Below, one piece after another: positions 14,495 through 18,598 of a DNA stretch of 18,598 bases. This DNA is from JAVBTT01 sp031550325 (GTDB lineage: Bacteria > Bacillota > Clostridia > Oscillospirales > UBA929). The notes beneath the pieces are model-generated. The model was not told where the DNA came from and did no database searches. It saw only the letters and a list, made by a program, of their open reading frames with translations. Within the stretch, counting starts at the first letter, position 1; every line of letters begins with the position of its first letter. The stretch covers positions 1 through 18,598 of the forward strand of contig JAVBOR010000052.1 in the NCBI GenBank assembly GCA_031550325.1, read 5' to 3'. Made by a program: the position numbers and the translations under genes.

Positions 14495-14929
14495 ATGATG
14501 CGCGTTTCCGAACTGATGAACAGCCACGTCGTCTCGATCTCTCCCGACGAAAACACTGCGCTGGCAGCGCGGCTGCTCAGCCGCCACAACATCGGCTCGC
14601 TGCCGGTGTGTTCGCTGGACGGCAAGCTCAAGGGCATGGTCACCGACCGCGACATTGTGCTGCGCTGTGTGGCAGCCGAGAGCGACCCTCAAACCACAAA
14701 GGTGCGTGAGATCATGTCGCGCGGCATTGTCTGCGCCAAACCCGAGGACGACATCCGCGACGCCACGCACAAGATGGCGCATGAACAGGTGCGCCGTCTG
14801 CCGGTTGTCGACGACAGCGGAAAGGTTGTCGGCATGCTCTCCTTGGGCGATATGGCCAAGACAAACGCCTTTGACATGGAGGCGTCCAAGGCGCTGAGCG
14901 AGATCAGTGTCAACACCAAACGAATCTGA
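14495..14929 (+). CDS. CBS-domain pair protein
   Basis: A 144-residue protein consisting of two tandem CBS domains (about 8-58 and 73-127) and little else. Each has the usual start (VSELMNSHVVSISPDE and VREIMSRGIVCAKPED) and end (GMVTDRDIVLR and GMLSLGDMA). CBS pairs bind adenosine nucleotides and act as sensors, usually attached to or partnering an enzyme or channel; here no such partner is fused. A good SD (GAGGTGG) precedes two adjacent ATG codons (14495, 14498). The 64-bp gap before it holds GGACTA/TAGTCC (14434-14439 with 14461-14466), which may be a weak hairpin. No ligand can be named. Confidence 0.9.
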   Translation: MMRVSELMNSHVVSISPDENTALAARLLSRHNIGSLPVCSLDGKLKGMVTDRDIVLRCVAAESDPQTTKVREIMSRGIVCAKPEDDIRDATHKMAHEQVRRLPVVDDSGKVVGMLSLGDMAKTNAFDMEASKALSEISVNTKRI

Positions 14930-14935
14930 AAGCCG

Positions 14936-14954
14936 GGGCGGCGTTTGGCCGCCC
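14936..14954 (+). terminator. GC-rich hairpin after the CBS gene
   Basis: GGGCGGC (14936-14942) and GCCGCCC (14948-14954) form a perfect 7-bp stem with a 5-nt loop, 6 bp past the CBS stop codon. No T-run follows, so it may stabilise the 3' end or pause RNA polymerase and need not fully terminate. Confidence 0.4.
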
Positions 14955-14977
14955 TACATATAAGGGAGGAACCCGGG

Positions 14978-15379
14978 TTGAACGAGCAATGGCGGGCTGT
15001 CCGCGAATTTCACCGCGCGTTTGGCGCGCCGGTCGCGGATAAGCCGACCCTGCTGGAGGCCGGCCGCGTGCGCGCGCGCAGTGACTGGATGCTGGAGGAA
15101 ATTGACGAGTTTATTCAGGCGCGCTGCCTGACCGATCAGGCCGACGCCATGATCGATTTGATGTATTTTGCACTGGGAACGCTTGTGGAGATGGGCGTTA
15201 AGCCGCAGGCGCTGTTTGATATTGTTCAGGCCGCCAACATGTCCAAGCTCTGGCCGGACGGCAAACCACATTACCGCGAGGACGGTAAAGTGGTCAAGTC
15301 CCCTGACTGGGTCGATCCCGCCCCGCTCCTTCTTGCGGAGATCGAACGTCAAAGCCTGCCGGAGATTTCGCCGCTATGA
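14978..15379 (+). CDS. MazG-like / PRA-PH nucleotide pyrophosphohydrolase
   Basis: A 133-residue all-alpha protein of the MazG/phosphoribosyl-ATP pyrophosphohydrolase superfamily, which splits nucleoside triphosphates to monophosphate and pyrophosphate with Mg. The metal-binding motif is EExxE (Glu40, Glu41, Glu44) followed by DQAD (Asp53, Asp56), an ExxD variant, and then MIDLMYFALGTLVEMG. The C-terminal NMSKLWPDGKPHYREDGKVVKSPDW looks like the substrate-side tail of the HisE-like group. The start is a TTG at 14978: AAGGGAGGA (14962-14970) precedes it, and that SD lies inside the longer frame from 14945. It is coupled to the next gene by an ATGA overlap. House-cleaning of damaged nucleotides is the likely role. 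Confidence 0.82.
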   Translation: MNEQWRAVREFHRAFGAPVADKPTLLEAGRVRARSDWMLEEIDEFIQARCLTDQADAMIDLMYFALGTLVEMGVKPQALFDIVQAANMSKLWPDGKPHYREDGKVVKSPDWVDPAPLLLAEIERQSLPEISPL

Positions 15380-16326
15380 AAAAAGTCGCCCTGTTATCCG
15401 TTGCTCTGGCCGTTGTGGCCGTGTTCTTTTGGTTCTCCTACGAGAAAAGCCCCGCTCAAGTGGACGGCGTCATCCTGATCGATGGCTCGGAGCTCGACCC
15501 CTCCCCCACCGGCTCCGGCCCTTCCGGCCAGGCTCCTTCGGCAAAATCCGGCACCGAACCCCCCGCCGCTAAAGTCCCCGGCGTGACCCCGCTTGAAGGA
15601 ACTCTTTCGGTCACTCCCGATCCGCAGGAGGGCTCGCTGATTCTCGTGAACGGACAGTACCCGCTGCCCGAGGATTATTATCCCTTGTCCGTCATGACCA
15701 TTTACGGCAACCTGCCTGACCGGCCGTTTTCTCTGGCCCGCGTTGACATCGCGCTGCAAACAGAGGCGCTGGACGCGCTGGTGCGCCTGTGCAACGAGGC
15801 AAACGCCCAGGGGATGCAGAACTATTTGCTGCTGTCGGGCTTTCGCGACTACGCCAAGCAGGCCTCTCTTTTCGACGCGGCCGAGCCTCAGGGCGACTAT
15901 CTGGACACGCAGCCGCCCGGCCACAGCGAGCATCAGACCGGACTGGCCGTGGACATGTCCAAACAGTCCGTGGGAATGCATGAGTTTTTGGACACACCCG
16001 AGGGAAGATGGATTTTGAATTACTGCGCCCAGTACGGGTTTGTGCAGCGCTTTGCAGACGGGAAGCAGGAGCTGACCGGCATCATTGAGGAGAGCTGGCA
16101 TTTTCGGTATGTGGGCTGCCCGCACGCGCAGATCATGACGGCGCTCAACCTCTGCCTGGAGGAATACATCGACATGCTTCGGGAGAAAAAGTGCGTGAGA
16201 ACGATCGTGAACAACGAAACCTTTGAAATCAGAGCCACCGACGAGAAGACATTTCTCGTGCGCGAAAACGCGGTCGTCTCGGGAGACAACCGCGGCGGCT
16301 TTATCATTACAACGCCGCTTTCTTAG
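15376..16326 (+). CDS. VanY-type D-Ala-D-Ala carboxypeptidase
   Basis: A 316-residue, membrane-anchored zinc peptidase that trims D-alanine from peptidoglycan stem peptides. After an N-terminal hydrophobic segment (about 4-20) comes a Ser/Pro/Gly-rich linker (40-80), then the catalytic VanY domain. The zinc motif SxHxxGxAxD is complete (Ser184, His186, Gly189, Ala191, Asp193), and EESWHFRYVG supplies the catalytic Glu (238 or 239) and third ligand His242. A roughly 60-residue tail after 255 (LCLEEYIDML... SGDNRGGFIITTP) is a small beta unit seen in clostridial homologues. The ATG overlaps the preceding stop by 4 bp. Confidence 0.92.
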   Translation: MKKVALLSVALAVVAVFFWFSYEKSPAQVDGVILIDGSELDPSPTGSGPSGQAPSAKSGTEPPAAKVPGVTPLEGTLSVTPDPQEGSLILVNGQYPLPEDYYPLSVMTIYGNLPDRPFSLARVDIALQTEALDALVRLCNEANAQGMQNYLLLSGFRDYAKQASLFDAAEPQGDYLDTQPPGHSEHQTGLAVDMSKQSVGMHEFLDTPEGRWILNYCAQYGFVQRFADGKQELTGIIEESWHFRYVGCPHAQIMTALNLCLEEYIDMLREKKCVRTIVNNETFEIRATDEKTFLVRENAVVSGDNRGGFIITTPLS

Positions 16327-16354
16327 CGGCTGCTTACGAATGGAGGCTCATCGA

Positions 16355-17278
16355 ATGCCGAAACTCATTGCCATTGGTGAAACGCTCATCGATTTTATGC
16401 CCTCGCAAAAGGGCAGGCTGTGTGAAGTGGAGTCGTTCACGCGCTGCCCCGGCGGCGCGCCGGCCAACGTGGCGGCCTGCGCCGCGCAGCTCGGCGCGCA
16501 CGCCATGGTGTCCACAATGCTTGGCGCCGACCCCTTCGGAGAGTATCTTTTTGACTGCCTGGGCCGCGCCGGCATCGACATGCGCGGCGTTATGCGCACG
16601 GCCCAGGCCAACACGGCGCTCGCGTTTGTCTCGCATAACGAGGAGGGCGACCGGGATTTTTTGTTTTACCGCAGCCCGTCGGCGGACATGCTGCTCTCCC
16701 CCGAGGACATTGATCCCTCATGGTTCTCCCCGGGCGACATCCTTCATTTTTGCTCGGTCGCCCTTGTGGACGGGCCCTGCCGGCGCGCTCATGACAGGGC
16801 CATCGAGCTGGCCAGGGCTAACGGATGCCGTATCAGTTTTGACGTCAATCTTCGCCCGCCGCTCTGGCCAGACCCCGACGAACTGCGCCGCGTCGTCCTC
16901 GACTACATACCCCACGCCGACATCGTCAAGGCCGGGGAGGACGAGCTGGACTTTTTGGGCCGGGTGTCCGCGCCCGTGCTGATCATAACGCGCGGCAAAG
17001 GCGCCGCTACTTGGCGTAGCGCTCACTGCGACAAGACAGTTTCGGGCTTCGACACCCCCGCCGTAGACACCACCGGCGCGGGGGACGCGTTTATTGGGGC
17101 GCTGCTTTCGCAGCTGCTCCTTGGCGGACTCAACCCCCTGACGCTCGGCGAAGTTGAGGCAGCGCCGCTTCTGACCTACGCGCACGCCGTGTCCTCCCTT
17201 GTGGTGTCCCGGCGCGGCGGCATCAACGCCATGCCCACTCCCGACCGCGTCGCGGACTTTTTGTCGGCGCATTCATGA
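16355..17278 (+). CDS. PfkB-family sugar kinase, fructokinase-like
   Basis: A 307-residue ribokinase-fold enzyme that phosphorylates a sugar with ATP. The N-terminal IAIGETLIDFMPS and the PfkB signature 1, CPGGAPANVAACAAQLG (about 31-47), lead into the substrate lid. DVNLRPPLWPD near the middle is fructokinase-like. Signature 2, DTTGAGDAF (238-246), includes catalytic Asp244. The ATG at 16355 has GGAGG 8 nt upstream; an in-frame ATG at 16340 includes the SD itself and is rejected. Fructose is the likeliest substrate by resemblance, but PfkB members cannot be assigned a sugar securely by eye. The stop overlaps the lipoprotein gene by 4 bp. Confidence 0.9.
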   Translation: MPKLIAIGETLIDFMPSQKGRLCEVESFTRCPGGAPANVAACAAQLGAHAMVSTMLGADPFGEYLFDCLGRAGIDMRGVMRTAQANTALAFVSHNEEGDRDFLFYRSPSADMLLSPEDIDPSWFSPGDILHFCSVALVDGPCRRAHDRAIELARANGCRISFDVNLRPPLWPDPDELRRVVLDYIPHADIVKAGEDELDFLGRVSAPVLIITRGKGAATWRSAHCDKTVSGFDTPAVDTTGAGDAFIGALLSQLLLGGLNPLTLGEVEAAPLLTYAHAVSSLVVSRRGGINAMPTPDRVADFLSAHS

Positions 17279-18267
17279 GGCGGGTCTTTGCGCTTCTGAC
17301 GCTTGTTTTTCTGGTTTCCTGCTCCCCAAAGCCGCTCGGCGCGGGCGTCACGGCCTGCCTTCTACTGGACGGCGGCGCTTCGGGAGCGGGCTTTTCTGAG
17401 GTTTGGGCCGGGCTTACCGACGCGCACCGCGAGTTTGGTCTGGAGATCAAATACGTCGCCGACGGGGATCTCTCCGGTGCCTTCGCGCGGCTTTGCGCCG
17501 AAAACTGCTCTCTGGCAGCCGCCTTCGGCCCGCAGGCCGTCAGCGCCTGCGCTGGGAACGGTTCGGACGCCGGGAACACAAAAGTCATTCTGCTCGCTCC
17601 GGAGGAAGAAGACTGGCCGGCCTCCGCTGTTCCCGCCCACGCGGCGCTCGTGCGCTTTGCCCATGGGGACGCCGCCTTTTTGGCGGGCGTCGCCGCTGCG
17701 CTGGAGGCCAGGCCGGGCGACCGACTGGCCATGCTCGGGCTGGATACGGCACAGGCGGCGCACCTGGCCGAGCGCTTCCGCGCCGGCGTTCTCTACGCCA
17801 ACGAAAACTATGAAGCTGGCGCCGTGCTAGCGTTTTCCTCCCTGCGCACGGCTTCGGACGCTCTGGCGCAGCGCGCAGCCGCCGACAGCCTTTACGCCGT
17901 CGGCGTAACCACGGTGTTCTCGGCCTCCGGCGGCACCGCCGTCATTGACGCCTGCCGCGCTGCGCGCGGCAAGGGCTTGGAGACCTTTGTCGTGTGTTCG
18001 GACGGCGACCTCTACGCGAACGGGCTGTATGGCGACGGGACGCGCTCCTGTGTGCTGACGTCCGCCGTGACGAGGCCGGGCGTCGGGCTGCAAAACATGG
18101 TCAGGCGCTTTTTAGAGGGCGCGTTTCCCGAGGGCCAAACCGTCTTGCTGGGCCTTGCGGAGGACGCCGTCGGGCTCGCGCACGACAACCCCAACCTCTC
18201 CGCCGAAACGCTTATGCGCGTGGAGCAGGCGCGCGCGTACCTGATCGGGCTCGGAGCTGCCGGGTAA
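17275..18267 (+). CDS. BMP-family (Med/PnrA-like) substrate-binding lipoprotein
   Basis: A 330-residue lipoprotein. The signal peptide RRVFALLTLVFLVSC gives a lipobox with Cys16, so it should be anchored to the outer face of the membrane. The body follows the basic membrane protein fold: ACLLLDGGASGAGFSE near the start, AGLTDAHREFGLEIKYV, a two-lobe pattern with FAHGDAAFLAGVAAALEA in the middle and VVCSDGDLYANGLYGDGT near the end. Family members bind nucleosides or related ligands for ABC importers, or regulate (Med of Bacillus). No importer genes lie beside it, so its partner is elsewhere or it works alone. It is the last gene of the run. Confidence 0.82.
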   Translation: MRRVFALLTLVFLVSCSPKPLGAGVTACLLLDGGASGAGFSEVWAGLTDAHREFGLEIKYVADGDLSGAFARLCAENCSLAAAFGPQAVSACAGNGSDAGNTKVILLAPEEEDWPASAVPAHAALVRFAHGDAAFLAGVAAALEARPGDRLAMLGLDTAQAAHLAERFRAGVLYANENYEAGAVLAFSSLRTASDALAQRAAADSLYAVGVTTVFSASGGTAVIDACRAARGKGLETFVVCSDGDLYANGLYGDGTRSCVLTSAVTRPGVGLQNMVRRFLEGAFPEGQTVLLGLAEDAVGLAHDNPNLSAETLMRVEQARAYLIGLGAAG

Positions 18268-18278
18268 AAGGGGCTCTC

Positions 18279-18349
18279 GCGGATTCACTCCGCAAAATCG
18301 AAAAAGACTAAACCACAACGCATTCCCGAATTCACTCCGGGAATGCGTT
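18279..18349 (+). terminator. two hairpins after the lipoprotein gene
   Basis: GCGGA/TCCGC (18279-18283 with 18289-18293) is followed by a 12-bp perfect stem, AACGCATTCCCG/CGGGAATGCGTT (18317-18328 with 18338-18349). Both loops read ATTCACTCC. Only TTT follows the second, so termination on either strand is plausible but not strong. These are the first stems after the last gene. Confidence 0.55.
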
Positions 18350-18384
18350 TCAGACTGTCAAAAAAGGCCCTCGCGCCCTCCGTC

Positions 18385-18454
18385 CTTTTCGGGTTTTCAT
18401 GTCGAGCCTGACGGCGCAGCCGGCAGGTCCTTGCTGGACTGGAACCCCGAAAAG
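18385..18454. ncRNA. candidate folded RNA segment, strand uncertain
   Basis: CTTTTCGGG (18385-18393) pairs with CCCGAAAAG (18446-18454), closing about 70 nt. Inside, CCTG-A-CGGC (18407-18415) pairs with GCCG-G-CAGG (18419-18427), one A/G mismatch, loop GCA. A terminator stem follows 14 nt on in the + direction. No promoter is seen and no family is recognised. Confidence 0.3.
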
Positions 18455-18468
18455 CCGAAAGTAATCAT

Positions 18469-18495
18469 CCACCCGCTTAGCGGGTGGCTTTTCTT
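18469..18495 (+). terminator. strong intrinsic terminator
   Basis: CCACCCGC (18469-18476) and GCGGGTGG (18480-18487) form a perfect 8-bp stem with a 3-nt loop, followed by CTTTTCTT. The same design, 8 bp with a 3-nt loop and a CCACC start, is present at 108-126 on the left edge. Confidence 0.7.
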
Positions 18496-18598
18496 GTAAC
18501 GCCTTAAAGGCTATGATACTAGCAGCGCCTTAAGGCGCATTACGGTCTGCCATCTGCGTGGGGCTTGTTACTTGCTACCCGTAAACGGGTCTTCGTAT
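18469..18598. mobile_element. possible IS200/IS605-like element end (partial)
   Basis: Four short perfect palindromes lie within 122 bp: 18469-18487, GCCTT-A-AAGGC (18501-18511), GCGCCTTAAGGCGC (18525-18538) and ACCCGT-AA-ACGGGT (18577-18590). Imperfect-repeat-free ends with subterminal hairpins are known for IS200/IS605 elements and their short non-autonomous derivatives. No TnpA or TnpB coding is visible here, so this is a hint only. Confidence 0.3.

Larger units (their letters stand above)
18350..18598. other. 249-bp gene-free right edge with many short hairpins
   Basis: No coding region is seen on either strand. It holds a foldable segment (18385-18454), a clear terminator (18469-18495), and short palindromes at 18501-18511, 18525-18538 and 18577-18590. 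The region may be the end of a mobile element whose body lies beyond the window. Confidence 0.6.

Noticed and set aside
1..18598. CRISPR array
   Set aside because: No regularly spaced direct repeats were seen; the edge hairpins differ in sequence and spacing.

Overview
The window looks like chromosome from a fairly GC-rich Clostridia-type Firmicute, possibly of the gut Oscillospirales/Christensenellales kind. The reasons are strong Shine-Dalgarno sites, TTGnnn/TATAAT-type promoters, an alpha2-type glycyl-tRNA synthetase, transketolase split into two subunit genes, a VanY-type peptidase with a clostridial-looking C-terminal tail, and MazG-like, CBS and BMP-family proteins. The species assignment is inference from protein character only. 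Every confident protein gene is on the + strand. The first 2.4 kb looks less GC-rich by eye than the rest.

Left edge (1-1025), mostly - strand: a start codon running off the window with its ribosome binding site locked in an 11-bp stem, and a GC-rich hairpin upstream. Together these resemble the left end of an IS200-type element. Next come a terminator, an intact tRNA-Ser(CGA), a broken second copy of the same tRNA (5' half only), and a - strand promoter feeding a possible structured RNA. Positions 1026-2311 hold two lone + strand genes: a small conserved protein with a palindrome over its promoter, and a membrane-anchored C39-like cysteine peptidase.

Main block (2604-18267): after a promoter and a hairpin-rich leader, sixteen + strand genes follow with overlaps or short gaps. 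(a) An ABC-2 export-type module: ATPase, permease, GldG-like protein and DUF4340 protein. (b) mnmE (tRNA U34 modification GTPase) and glycyl-tRNA synthetase. (c) The N- and C-terminal halves of transketolase. (d) A TVP38/TMEM64-family membrane protein, the YchF ATPase and a small HGSNAT-like (DUF1624) membrane protein. (e) A CBS-pair protein, a MazG-like pyrophosphohydrolase, a VanY-type D,D-carboxypeptidase, a PfkB sugar kinase and a BMP-family lipoprotein. At least seven gene pairs share a 4-bp overlap (ATGA or GTGA), so translational coupling is likely within sub-blocks. Whether the whole run is one transcript cannot be told from sequence.

Right edge (18268-18598): no gene. It holds two hairpins with a shared loop sequence, a foldable ~70-nt segment, a strong hairpin terminator, and three more short palindromes. 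The terminator hairpin resembles the one near the left edge, so both ends may be IS200/IS605-like element ends.

The items most worth a second look are the RBS-sequestering left end, the half tRNA-Ser, the candidate - strand RNA at 573-681, and the Gld-like ABC/DUF4340 operon in a non-Bacteroidetes setting.
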